Positions 7,926 to 16,093 of a stretch of DNA of 64,000 nucleotides are shown piece by piece; positions within the stretch are counted from its first letter, which is position 1, and each line of letters starts with the position of its first letter. The notes below the pieces were generated by a model. That model did no database searches and was not told the origin of the DNA. It worked only from the letters and a program-made list of their open reading frames with translations. This stretch comes from Pelagibius sp037652055 (lineage in GTDB: Bacteria > Pseudomonadota > Alphaproteobacteria > Kiloniellales > Kiloniellaceae), in assembly GCF_037652055.1 (NCBI RefSeq), contig NZ_JBBKAH010000011.1, positions 275,955 through 339,954 on the forward strand, given 5' to 3'. The position numbers and the translations under genes are program-made.

Positions 7926-9286
7926 CCTACCGCATCGGCTCCGGGGCCGGCTTCTCGGGCGACCGCATCGATGCGGGGCTGCCGGTGGTCGAAGCGATCG
8001 CCGCGGCCGGCAACGGCGGCGCCATCATCTTCGAGACCATCGGCGAGCGCACGCTGGCGCTCGGCCACCTGGCGCGCCGGCAGGATCCGGCGCTGGGCTA
8101 CGAGCCGCTGCTCGCCGACTACCTGAGACCCATCCTCAGGATCTGCGCCGAGCACGACATCGTCATCGTCGGCAACTTCGGCTGCGCCAACCCGCGCGCC
8201 GCCGCGGCGGTGATCGCCGGGCTGGCCCGCGAGCTCGGCCTGCCGCCCCTGCGCATCGCCACCGTCGACGGCGACGACGTGCGCGACCGCATCAATCTGG
8301 CAACCGAGGATCTCTGGGACGGCGATGCCGGCCTGCCGCCGCCGGCGGGCGAAATCGTCTCCGCCAACGCCTATCTCGGCGCGGCGGCCATCGCGGAGGC
8401 TGTCACCGACGGCGCCCAGGTCGTGGTGACCGGCCGGGTCGCCGATCCGGCGCTGGCGCTCGGCCCCCTGGTCGCGCACTTCGGTTGGGCCTGGGATGAT
8501 CTCGACCGCATTGCCGCCGGGACCCTGGTGGGCCATCTGCTGGAGTGCGGGTCGCAGGTCACCGGCGGCTACTTCGCCGACCCGGGCTTCAAGGACGTGC
8601 CGCGGCCCGAGGCCATCGGCTTTCCCATCGCCGAGGTCGAGGCCGACGGCAGCTTCGTCATCACCAAGCCGCCCGCCACCGGCGGCCTCGTCGATCTGCG
8701 CACGGTGAAGGAGCAGCTGCTCTACGAGATCCACGATCCCGCGGCCTATCTCACCCCGGACGTTACCCTCGACATTACCGGGGTGGAGATCGCCCAGGCG
8801 GGGCCCGACCGGGTGCGCGTCAGCGGCGCGCGCGGCCATGCGGCACCGGCGCGGCTGAAAGCGACCGTCGGCTTTCTGGGCGACTGGTTCGGCGAGAGCG
8901 AGATCTCCTATGCCGGCCCCAATGCCCTGGCGCGCGCCCGGCTCGCCGCCGAGGTGATCGGCAAACGCCTCGACCTGCGCGGCCTCGACCTGCGCCGGCG
9001 CATCGACCTCATCGGCCTCAGCAGCGCCTTCGACGACGACGCCGGCAGCCTGCGCGACAGCCCCCAACCCCACGCGCCCGATGCGGCCCAGGACCTGCGG
9101 CTGCGCCTCGCGGTCGCCGGGCCGGACAAGGCCGCGGTGGAAGGCGCGCTGCAGGAAGTGCTGGCGCTCTACTGCTGCGGGCCCGCCGGCGGCGGCGGCC
9201 AGCGCAGCCGCGTCACCCGCCGCATCGAGACGCGCTCCTACCTCGTCCCGCGCGAAGCCGTCGAGACAACCTACAGCCTCACATAG
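7922..9286 (+). CDS. AtuA family (DUF1446) acyclic terpene utilization protein
   Basis: Protein of 454 residues of the AtuA/DUF1446 family. It begins with YRIGSGAGFSGDRIDA, the signature glycine-rich start, and later has VTGRVADPALALGPL and LVGHLLECGSQVTGGYFADP, both typical of the family. The exact reaction is not settled in general; family members occur in terpene and branched acyl-CoA degradation. Here it lacks the small ferredoxin-fold domain at its C-terminus, which is instead encoded divergently at 6610-7014. It is translationally coupled to the GntR gene. Together with the TAXI-TRAP transporter it makes an uptake-and-degradation unit for an unknown organic acid. Confidence 0.9.
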   Translation: MTYRIGSGAGFSGDRIDAGLPVVEAIAAAGNGGAIIFETIGERTLALGHLARRQDPALGYEPLLADYLRPILRICAEHDIVIVGNFGCANPRAAAAVIAGLARELGLPPLRIATVDGDDVRDRINLATEDLWDGDAGLPPPAGEIVSANAYLGAAAIAEAVTDGAQVVVTGRVADPALALGPLVAHFGWAWDDLDRIAAGTLVGHLLECGSQVTGGYFADPGFKDVPRPEAIGFPIAEVEADGSFVITKPPATGGLVDLRTVKEQLLYEIHDPAAYLTPDVTLDITGVEIAQAGPDRVRVSGARGHAAPARLKATVGFLGDWFGESEISYAGPNALARARLAAEVIGKRLDLRGLDLRRRIDLIGLSSAFDDDAGSLRDSPQPHAPDAAQDLRLRLAVAGPDKAAVEGALQEVLALYCCGPAGGGGQRSRVTRRIETRSYLVPREAVETTYSLT

Positions 9287-9330
9287 AGAGCCGTCCGGCA
9301 TCGAGCATGCGGGGCGGGGGCGGGCCGGCT

Positions 9331-10914
9331 TCACGCCGGCAAGCCCGCCTTCTTCAAGCCATCTTCCAGAGTTGCCAGATCCTCCGGGCGGCGCAGCAGA
9401 ACCCAATGCTTGAGATTGGAGACGCGCCGTGCGGGATCGAGCTGGCGCAGGTGGTGCAGCGCCCGCTGCGCCTCCGCCGTCCGGCCTGCGAGCCCGTGGC
9501 TGGCGGCGAGGATGCCGGCAGCCAACGAAAAGGACGGCAGGTCCCGGAAAGCCTTCTCCGCCCACGAGACGGCAGCGTCGAAGCGACCGGCCAGCAGATG
9601 GGCCATGGCCGTGCCGGTCTGCATGCGGACCATCTCCGGATCCAGCGGGCTCAGGCGCATGGCGCGCGCGAAGCGCGCGATGGCATCGTCATGGTCGCCC
9701 CGGGCGATTCGCTGGAAGCCGCTCAGGTACCAGGCGGCAGAGAGGTTGGGGTCGAGCACCAGCGCCCTGTCCAGGAGGGCGATGCAGGCATCCAGATCAC
9801 CGCCGAAATGGCCAAGCGCGTGCCCGCCTCTCGTGAGCGCGACCGCGTCGTTCCTGCCGAGTTCCACGGCCCGGCGAGCCAGCCTCGCCCCTTCCGCGGC
9901 CTCCTCCTGGCCGTCGGCCATCCAGCCGTTGAGCTTACGCCAGAAGTGGCACCACGCGGCCATCCCGTAGGCCGCCGCGAAATCGCTATCCAGGTCGACC
10001 GCCTTGTGGAACTGGACCAGGGCTTCTTCGACCTCTTCCCGGATTCCCTTGTGGAAGTGCGCCATGCCGCGCAGGTAGTAGTCGTAGGCGCCGAGGTTTT
10101 CGGTCTGCTTGCGCTGAGCGCGCTCGATCTCGGCGCGCTCCAGTTGCGGTGCGATCGCGCCGACGATGCTCGCGGCCATCTGGTCCTGCAGGTCAAAGAT
10201 ATCTTCGAGCGTGCCCTCGAAGCGCTCCGCCCAGATATGGGCGCCGGTCGTCGCATCGATCAGCTGTCCCGTGATGCGCACGCGCTTTTCAGCCTTGCGC
10301 ATGCTGCCTTCCAGCACGTAGCGCACGCCAAGCTCGCGGCCCACCTGTTTCACGTCGACCGCACGGCCCTTGTAGGTGAAGCTGGAGTTGCGGGCGATGA
10401 CGAACAGCCAGTGAATGCGGGACAAGGCCGCGATGATGTCCTCGACCACGCCGTCGATGAAGTAATCCTGCGTCGCGTCACCGCTGAGGTTCACGAGAGG
10501 CATGACGGCAAGCGAAGGCTTGTCGGGCAGCGCCGGCGCGTGGCGCTCTGCGGCCTCGGCAGAACCAGCCACGGGGCCGCTGGCCGTAGCGGGATCCGCC
10601 GGCCGCTCTTCCCGGACGTCGCCGACGAAGCGGAAGCCCTTGCGGGCGATGGTCCGGATCAGCCGCTGGTGCTGGCCGTTGTCGCCGATCGCCTTGCGTG
10701 CCGCGTTTATGTGGCTGGTCAGCGTCGATTCCGAGACGATCCGCCCCGCCCACACCGCATCGAGCAAGTCATCCTTGCTGACGACGTGCTCGCGATTGCG
10801 CACCAGGAAGAGCAGCAGGTCGAAGACCTGCGGCCCGACCGCGATCCCCTCGGCGCCGCGCGTGAGTTCCCGCCGTTCCGGATCGAGGCGGTAATCCTCG
10901 AATGCGTAGATCAT
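9331..10914 (-). CDS. CadC-like winged-helix regulator with TolB-like and TPR domains
   Basis: Protein of 527 residues. Residues 1-95 are an OmpR/PhoB-type winged helix (VFDLLLFLVRNREHVVSKDD, then STLTSHINAARKAIGD and IRTIARKGFRF). Residues about 150-270 match the TolB/FlgO-like region often attached to such regulators (LAVMPLVNLSGD; YVLEGSMRK; WAERFEG). The rest, about 290-525, is helical with TPR-like repeats such as AVDLDSDFAAAYG and ALVLDPNLSAAWYLSG. No membrane helix is obvious, so it is probably cytoplasmic, unlike true CadC. It faces the operon starting at 11158 across a 243-base gap and is the best candidate for its regulator. The signal it senses is unknown. Confidence 0.88.
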   Translation of the reverse strand: MIYAFEDYRLDPERRELTRGAEGIAVGPQVFDLLLFLVRNREHVVSKDDLLDAVWAGRIVSESTLTSHINAARKAIGDNGQHQRLIRTIARKGFRFVGDVREERPADPATASGPVAGSAEAAERHAPALPDKPSLAVMPLVNLSGDATQDYFIDGVVEDIIAALSRIHWLFVIARNSSFTYKGRAVDVKQVGRELGVRYVLEGSMRKAEKRVRITGQLIDATTGAHIWAERFEGTLEDIFDLQDQMAASIVGAIAPQLERAEIERAQRKQTENLGAYDYYLRGMAHFHKGIREEVEEALVQFHKAVDLDSDFAAAYGMAAWCHFWRKLNGWMADGQEEAAEGARLARRAVELGRNDAVALTRGGHALGHFGGDLDACIALLDRALVLDPNLSAAWYLSGFQRIARGDHDDAIARFARAMRLSPLDPEMVRMQTGTAMAHLLAGRFDAAVSWAEKAFRDLPSFSLAAGILAASHGLAGRTAEAQRALHHLRQLDPARRVSNLKHWVLLRRPEDLATLEDGLKKAGLPA

Positions 10915-11157
10915 TTGGACCCTCCCGCTTCGCCCCCGCAGGCCGCCGCCACACCAGCGCAGCAGGTGGACGCAGCCTGACTGTACAGGGCCGGGTTGTC
11001 TTGGACGATCATGACGCGGCGGCAGCAGCCCGAGTGGACTTCTTGGACAGATAATCAGGCGAAACTCCTTCGCATTTCAAGGCCGGTGCAAGGACGTCCG
11101 GTCACCCCTGCGCCATCCTCCGCCCCAGCGAACACCGCAGTGGTTGGAGAAACAGAG

Positions 11158-11907
11158 ATGAAAATCGTCGTCATCGGCGGCAGCGGCCTCATCGGAACCA
11201 AGCTCGTGAACAACCTTCGCGGGAAGGGGCACGACGTGGTGGCCGCGTCGCCCAACACCGGCGTGAACACCTTCACCGGGGAAGGTCTGGCCGCGGCGCT
11301 GATGGACACCCAGGTCGTCGTCGACGTGGCGAACGCGCCTTCCTTCGAGGACGAGGCGGTCATGACGTTCTTCAGGACCGCCGGCCGCAACCTGCTCGCG
11401 GCGGAGGCGGCCGCCGGCGTCGCGCACCACCTCGCCCTTTCGGTCGTCGGCACGGAGCGCCTGCTCGAGAGCGGCTATTTCCGGGCGAAGATGGCCCAGG
11501 AGGACCTGATCAAGGCCGCAGGGGTCCCCTACACGATCCTGCGCTCGACGCAGTTCTTCGAATTCGTCGACGGCATCGTCAAAGCGGGCACCGAGGGCGA
11601 CGCGATCCGCCTGTCGCCGGCGCTCATCCAGCCGATCGCCTCCGACGACGTCGCCGCCGCCCTGGCCGAACTCACCGTCGCAGAACCATTGAACGCGACC
11701 GTCGAGGTGGCCGGCCCCGAGGCCTGCCCGCTCGACAGCTTCGCGCGCCAGTTCCTGGCCGCGCGCGGGGACGCGCGCAAGGTGATCGCCGACGTGCACG
11801 CCCGCTATTTCGGGGCGGCGCTGAACGACCGCTCGCTGACGCCCGGGGACAGCCCCCGCCTGGGCTCAATCCGCTTCGCCGACTGGCTCGGCCATGCCGT
11901 GTCCTAG
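11158..11907 (+). CDS. NmrA-like / atypical SDR NAD(P)-binding protein
   Basis: Protein of 249 residues starting MKIVVIGGSGLIGTKLV, the glycine-rich dinucleotide-binding loop of atypical short-chain dehydrogenases. The YxxxK catalytic motif is replaced by an arrangement like YFRAKMAQEDLIKAAGVPYT, as in NmrA/quinone-reductase-type proteins that sense or use NAD(P)H. The ATG at 11158 follows GGAGAAACAG, an acceptable ribosome site. It is the first of five closely spaced genes (to 14736). Its substrate is unknown; a redox-sensing or quinone-related role fits family and context. Confidence 0.88.
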   Translation: MKIVVIGGSGLIGTKLVNNLRGKGHDVVAASPNTGVNTFTGEGLAAALMDTQVVVDVANAPSFEDEAVMTFFRTAGRNLLAAEAAAGVAHHLALSVVGTERLLESGYFRAKMAQEDLIKAAGVPYTILRSTQFFEFVDGIVKAGTEGDAIRLSPALIQPIASDDVAAALAELTVAEPLNATVEVAGPEACPLDSFARQFLAARGDARKVIADVHARYFGAALNDRSLTPGDSPRLGSIRFADWLGHAVS

Positions 11908-11935
11908 GCCCATCGCCAGAACAGGGAGAAAGCTC

Positions 11936-12376
11936 ATGACGACCTTCGAAAGCAACCGCGCGGCCCGTGCCGTCATCCTCCTCATGGTCGCGTTCAACGG
12001 CCTGCTCCTCTCCTTGAACGGCCTCTTCATGCTGATCGCGCCGCTGACCTGGTACGAGCTGGTGCCGGGGGTGACCGACACCGGCTTCTTCAACCAGCAC
12101 TTCGTGCGCGACATCGGCATCATCCAGCTGATGCTGGGCGCCGCCTTCATCGTCGGCCTGGCGAAGCCGGAGCGCCGCATCGGCCTCTGGGCCGCCGCCA
12201 CCCTGTGGCTCTCGGCGCACGCCCTCTTCCACTTCTGGGAAGTCGCTGCCGGCATCTGCGCGCCCTCTGCCATCCCGCGTGATTTCCCCGCCGTCACCCT
12301 GCCCGCGCTCATCGGCATCGCGCTCACCCTCTGGGCGATCCGCCGCGCCCGCGCCGGCCGGACCGCCTTCGCCTGA
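11936..12376 (+). CDS. Four-helix integral membrane protein of unknown function
   Basis: Protein of 146 residues with four hydrophobic segments (about residues 10-33, 58-75, 80-100 and 115-135), so an inner-membrane protein with the size of DoxX-like or DUF4345-like families; I cannot assign one with certainty. The ATG at 11936 follows GGGAGAAAGCTC. It lies 28 bases after the NmrA-like gene and 41 bases before the metallo-hydrolase gene, clearly within one operon. A histidine-containing segment (AHALFHFWE) lies in or at the edge of the third helix. Confidence 0.75.
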   Translation: MTTFESNRAARAVILLMVAFNGLLLSLNGLFMLIAPLTWYELVPGVTDTGFFNQHFVRDIGIIQLMLGAAFIVGLAKPERRIGLWAAATLWLSAHALFHFWEVAAGICAPSAIPRDFPAVTLPALIGIALTLWAIRRARAGRTAFA

Positions 12377-12417
12377 GATCCACCCGCCCCCTCCCTTCAA
12401 GCCACAGGAGAACGATC

Positions 12418-13389
12418 ATGACCAAGCAGCAGAACGCCCTCGCCCGAAAGAATGAAAGCATGAACCCGGATCCCGCCGCCCAGCCCGGCCGGCCGGCGCC
12501 CGCCGGAGCGATGTTTGAGGAGCTGGTTCCGTCGCGCTATGCGCTGCGGATCGGCGAGATCGACGTGCTGGTGGTCAGCGACGGGGTGTTGCCCCTGCCG
12601 ACCGCGACGCTGGCCACCAATGCCGACCCGGCCGTCCGGGCGGCCTGGTTCGCGGATATGTTCCTGCCGGCGGACGCCTTCGACTGGCCGCTGAACGTGC
12701 TGGTGCTGCGCAGCGGCGACCGCACCATCCTGGTCGATGCCGGACTGGGGGGCGAGTACCCGGGCTTCCCGCGCGCCGGGCAGTTCCCCCAGCGGCTGGA
12801 GGCCGCCGGCATCGACCTTGCGTCCGTGACCGACGTGGTGCTGACCCACATGCACATGGATCATGTCGGCGGGCTGCTGGTCGCCGGGATGAAGGACCGG
12901 CTGCGTGCGGACCTGCGCATTCACGTGGCGGCCGCCGAAGTCGAATTCTGGGCGGCGCCCGACTTCTCCCACACCGACATGCCGTCGCCGGTGCCGCCCG
13001 TGCTGCGCTCTGTCGCCAAGCGGTTCCTGAACACCTACTACAGCCATCTGCGCACCTTCGAGGAAGCGTTCGAGGTCGCGCCGGGGGTGGTCGTCTGCCG
13101 CACCGGCGGCCACACCCCCGGGCACAGCGTGGTCCACGTGGCCTCCGGCGGCGACCGGCTGACCTTTGCCGGCGACGCCATCTTCCCGGTCGGCTTCGAC
13201 CATCCCGACTGGCACAACGGCTTCGAACACGACCCCGAGGAGTCGGTGCGCGTCCGCGTCGATCTGCTGCGCGAGGCGGCGGCGACCGGCGCGCTGCTGG
13301 TGGCCACGCATCTGCCGTTCCCCTCCGTCGGGCGGGTGGCGGTCGACGGCGACGCCTTCCGCTGGGTCGCGGCCTTCTGGGACTACTGA
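12418..13389 (+). CDS. MBL-fold metallo-hydrolase
   Basis: Protein of 323 residues with the zinc-binding motif THMHMDHVGG (HxHxDH, about residues 141-150), a later His in GGHTPGHSVVH and an Asp in FAGDAIF. This is the two-zinc active site of the metallo-beta-lactamase fold; overall it resembles the lactonase/AHL-lactonase-like branch. It has no signal peptide, so it is cytoplasmic. The first 14 residues (MTKQQNALARKNES) look copied from the start of the downstream gene at 13428, and a second Met at residue 15 may be the ancestral start. The ribosome site CAGGAGA precedes ATG 12418. Possible roles are lactone hydrolysis or quorum quenching, but no substrate is proven. Confidence 0.9.
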   Translation: MTKQQNALARKNESMNPDPAAQPGRPAPAGAMFEELVPSRYALRIGEIDVLVVSDGVLPLPTATLATNADPAVRAAWFADMFLPADAFDWPLNVLVLRSGDRTILVDAGLGGEYPGFPRAGQFPQRLEAAGIDLASVTDVVLTHMHMDHVGGLLVAGMKDRLRADLRIHVAAAEVEFWAAPDFSHTDMPSPVPPVLRSVAKRFLNTYYSHLRTFEEAFEVAPGVVVCRTGGHTPGHSVVHVASGGDRLTFAGDAIFPVGFDHPDWHNGFEHDPEESVRVRVDLLREAAATGALLVATHLPFPSVGRVAVDGDAFRWVAAFWDY

Positions 13390-13427
13390 CCGCCCTCACC
13401 CTTTCCTTCAAGCCACAGGAGACAACC

Positions 13428-13883
13428 ATGACCACGCGCCTGAATTTCCTCGCCCGCAAGAACGGCGGCGTCGAGGCTCTCGTCGGCCTCGAGACCTGGC
13501 TGGCGGCCAACACCGACCCCAGGCTGCTCGCGCTGGTGCGCACGCGCGCCTCGCAGATCAACGGCTGCGCCTTCTGCCTGCACATGCACCGCGAAGAGGC
13601 CGTGAAGCTGGGCGAAACGGACAGCCGCCTGCTGCTGCTGGACGCCTGGCGGGAGTCCGGGCTCTACACCCCGCGCGAGCGGGCGGCACTGGCCTGGACC
13701 GAGGCCCTGACCCTGGTCACGCAGGACCACGCGCCGGACGCGGTCTACGAGAAAGCGCGCGCCGCCTTCACCGACGACGAGCTCATCGCGCTGTCTCTCG
13801 CCATCGGGGCGATCAACGTCTGGAACCGCCTGTCCATCGGCTTTCGCAACGAGCATCCGAAGGACCGCAGCCGGGCGGCGTGA
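13428..13883 (+). CDS. Carboxymuconolactone decarboxylase fold protein (AhpD-like)
   Basis: Protein of 151 residues with the peroxidase-type motif CAFCLHMHREE (about residues 46-56), where the CxxC pair and nearby His form the redox centre of AhpD-like proteins. The family usually supports alkylhydroperoxide reduction or related thiol redox chemistry. The ATG follows CCACAGGAGACAACC, which is nearly the same leader as that of the upstream MBL gene. It is the fourth gene of the 11158-14736 operon; with the SDR and NmrA-like proteins it suggests an oxidative or electrophile stress operon. Confidence 0.92.
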   Translation: MTTRLNFLARKNGGVEALVGLETWLAANTDPRLLALVRTRASQINGCAFCLHMHREEAVKLGETDSRLLLLDAWRESGLYTPRERAALAWTEALTLVTQDHAPDAVYEKARAAFTDDELIALSLAIGAINVWNRLSIGFRNEHPKDRSRAA

Positions 13884-13926
13884 CCGCTCCCGCAATCTCA
13901 CAACCCATGGCAGCATCAGGAAGATC

Positions 13927-14736
13927 ATGTCCCCCCCTCTGAAAAACCCCACGTTCAAAGACCCCGGGTTCAAAGACCCCGCGTTCAAAGATAGGGTCGT
14001 CATCGTCACCGGCGGCAGTCCCGGCATCGGCCGGGCTGCCGCGCGGCACTTCGCCGCGGCGGGCGCGCGGGTCGTCATCACCGGCCGCCGCGCGGCCGCC
14101 CTCCACGAGGCCGCCGGCGATCATCCCAACATCGCCGCCGTCGTCGCCGACGCCGCGTCGCCGGAAGATGCCGCGCGCACCGTTGCCCAAGCCGTGGGGG
14201 CCGTCGAGGCCCACGGCGGCCTGGATGTGCTGGTGAACAACGCCGGGGCGGGCGCCCTCCTGCCGCTGGCCGATGCCACGGCCGGGCGGATCGAGAGCAT
14301 CTTCGCCGTGAACGTGGTCGGGCCGAGCCTGCTCGCCACCGCCGCGCTGCCCCACCTGGTGAAATCAAAGGGCGCGATCGTCAACGTCTCCAGCACCTAC
14401 GGCCGCAAGCCGGCGGCGGGACTGTCGCACTACGCGGCCAGCAAGGCGGCGCTGGAGCACCTGACCCGCTGCTGGGCCCTGGAGCTGGCGCCGCAGGGGG
14501 TGCGGGTGAACGCCGTCGCGGCGGGGCCGACGGAGTCCGGCGCCCTGACCGGCATGATGGGCCTCACGGCAGAGCAGGCCGCGGCCGTCGAGGCGCAGGA
14601 GCGCGAGGCGATACCGCTGAAGCGCCGCGGCAAGCCGGACGACGTGGCCCGCTGGATCCTCGCCCTGGCCGACCCGGCCGCCGACTGGATCACCGGCCAG
14701 ATCATCGCCGCCGACGGCGGCCTGGGGCTGGCCTGA
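13927..14736 (+). CDS. SDR family NAD(P)-dependent oxidoreductase
   Basis: Classical short-chain dehydrogenase of 269 residues: cofactor loop VIVTGGSPGIGRAAA, NNAGAG after strand 4, and a catalytic Ser plus YxxxK (SSTYGRKPAAGLSHYAASKAA), then VNAVAAGPTES. The N-terminus is odd: before the fold begins there are three short tandem repeats encoded by 15-base units (residues about 8-20, each containing FKDP or FKD). It ends the operon. The substrate is not predictable. Confidence 0.93.
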   Translation: MSPPLKNPTFKDPGFKDPAFKDRVVIVTGGSPGIGRAAARHFAAAGARVVITGRRAAALHEAAGDHPNIAAVVADAASPEDAARTVAQAVGAVEAHGGLDVLVNNAGAGALLPLADATAGRIESIFAVNVVGPSLLATAALPHLVKSKGAIVNVSSTYGRKPAAGLSHYAASKAALEHLTRCWALELAPQGVRVNAVAAGPTESGALTGMMGLTAEQAAAVEAQEREAIPLKRRGKPDDVARWILALADPAADWITGQIIAADGGLGLA

Positions 14737-14785
14737 CGGTCTGGCGAAGAGGGGAGTCCGATCCGCGGCAAGCCTCACCCCGCCC

Positions 14786-15202
14786 TCAGTGCCCTAGCCA
14801 CTGCTTGCGGGTCTCCTTGCACTCGGCGCAGCGGCCGTGCAGTTCCACGATCGCGCTGTTGATCGTGAAGCCCTTGCTGTCGGCCTTGGCGTTCAGGCTG
14901 CTGTCGCGCGGCAGGGTGAATTCCCAGATCGTGCGGCAGTCGTCGCAGATGGCGAAGGCGACGATCTCGCTGTGATCGCCGTGGCGGCAGGCGACGAAGG
15001 CGTTGAGGCTCTCGATGCGGTGGATCAGGTCGCGCCGGGCCAGAACGCTCAGCGCGCGGTAGATCTGCGCCGGCGCGCGCAGCCCGGTGTCGCGCAGCTC
15101 GTCGAGCAGCTGGTAGGCGGTCATCGCCCGCCCCGCCTCGATGAGGCAATCGAGCACGATCGCCTGGTTGTGGGTCAGGTCCTCCGGCATCGCGATCGTC
15201 AT
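14786..15202 (-). CDS. zur: Zinc uptake regulator Zur (Fur family)
   Basis: Fur-family repressor of 138 residues. Residues about 1-75 form the winged helix (RAPAQIYRALSVLARRDLIHRIES). The C-terminal part has two CxxC pairs (CDDC about 86-89, CAEC about 125-128) for structural zinc and several His residues (HGDH, about 74-77) for regulatory zinc. The start ATG overlaps the stop of znuB by four bases. Position inside the znu operon and the Zur-box-like palindrome at 16997-17025 support Zur rather than Fur or PerR. It would repress its own operon and znuA when zinc is sufficient. Confidence 0.93.
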   Translation of the reverse strand: MTIAMPEDLTHNQAIVLDCLIEAGRAMTAYQLLDELRDTGLRAPAQIYRALSVLARRDLIHRIESLNAFVACRHGDHSEIVAFAICDDCRTIWEFTLPRDSSLNAKADSKGFTINSAIVELHGRCAECKETRKQWLGH

Positions 15203-16065
15203 GATGTCTCTCCGCCCCGCGCCTGCGCGCCCTTGTGGACGTTGCGCTGTGGCGCGCCGCCGCCCGGCCGCTGCCAGGCGAGGCCGGCGAGGCTCAGCAG
15301 GAACAGCAGCAGCGCCGCCACCACCACCGAGGGGCCTGACGGCGTGTCGAGCTCCAGCGAGCCGAAGAGGCCGAGCGCCACCGCGAGCGCGCCGATGCCG
15401 GCGGCGAGGAAGGCCATCCGCTCCGGCCCGCCGGCAAAGCGCCGCGCCGTCGCCGCCGGGATGACCAGCAGCGAGGTGATCAGCAGGATGCCGACGATCT
15501 TCATGGCGATGGCGATGACCCCGGCCATCAGCAGCATGAAGATGAGGCGCGCGCGCTCGGGCCGCAGCGCCTCGGCGGCGGCCAGCTCCTCGCTGACCGT
15601 CGAGGCCAGCAGCGGGCGCCAGACGGCGGCGAGGATCGCCAGCACCGCCGCGCCGCCGCCGTAGATGAGCGCGATGTCGACGCGCGAGACCGCCAGCAGG
15701 TCGCCGAAGAGATAGCTGAGCAGGTCGATGCGCACCCAGGCCATGAAGGCGACCAGCACCAGCCCCAGGGCCAGGGTCGAGTGCGAGAGGATGCCGAGCA
15801 GCGCGTCGGTGGGCAGCGCGCGCTGGCGCTGCAAGAGGAGGAGCGCGAAGGCGACCGCCGCGGTGATGGCGAAGACGCCCGCCGTGATGTGGATCTCCAG
15901 CAGCAGCGCCAGCGCCACGCCCAGCAGCGCCGAGTGCGCCATGGTGTCGCCGAAGTAGGCCATGCGCCGCCACACGATGAAGCAGCCCAGCGGCCCGGCC
16001 ACCAGCGCCACGCCGATGCCGCCGACCAGCGCGCGGGTGAAGAAATCGTCAAGCATGGCAATCAT
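15199..16065 (-). CDS. znuB: Zinc ABC transporter permease ZnuB
   Basis: Inner-membrane permease of 288 residues of the metal ABC-3 family with about eight hydrophobic helices. The start region FFTRALVGGIGVALVAGPLG, then FIVWRRMAYFGDTMAHSALLG, is characteristic of ZnuB/MntB permeases. It lies 28 bases after the ATPase gene and overlaps zur at its end. It works with ZnuA and ZnuC to import zinc. Confidence 0.95.
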   Translation of the reverse strand: MIAMLDDFFTRALVGGIGVALVAGPLGCFIVWRRMAYFGDTMAHSALLGVALALLLEIHITAGVFAITAAVAFALLLLQRQRALPTDALLGILSHSTLALGLVLVAFMAWVRIDLLSYLFGDLLAVSRVDIALIYGGGAAVLAILAAVWRPLLASTVSEELAAAEALRPERARLIFMLLMAGVIAIAMKIVGILLITSLLVIPAATARRFAGGPERMAFLAAGIGALAVALGLFGSLELDTPSGPSVVVAALLLFLLSLAGLAWQRPGGGAPQRNVHKGAQARGGETS

Positions 16066-16093
16066 CCGGCATGGAAGTCGTCAGGCATGGAAG

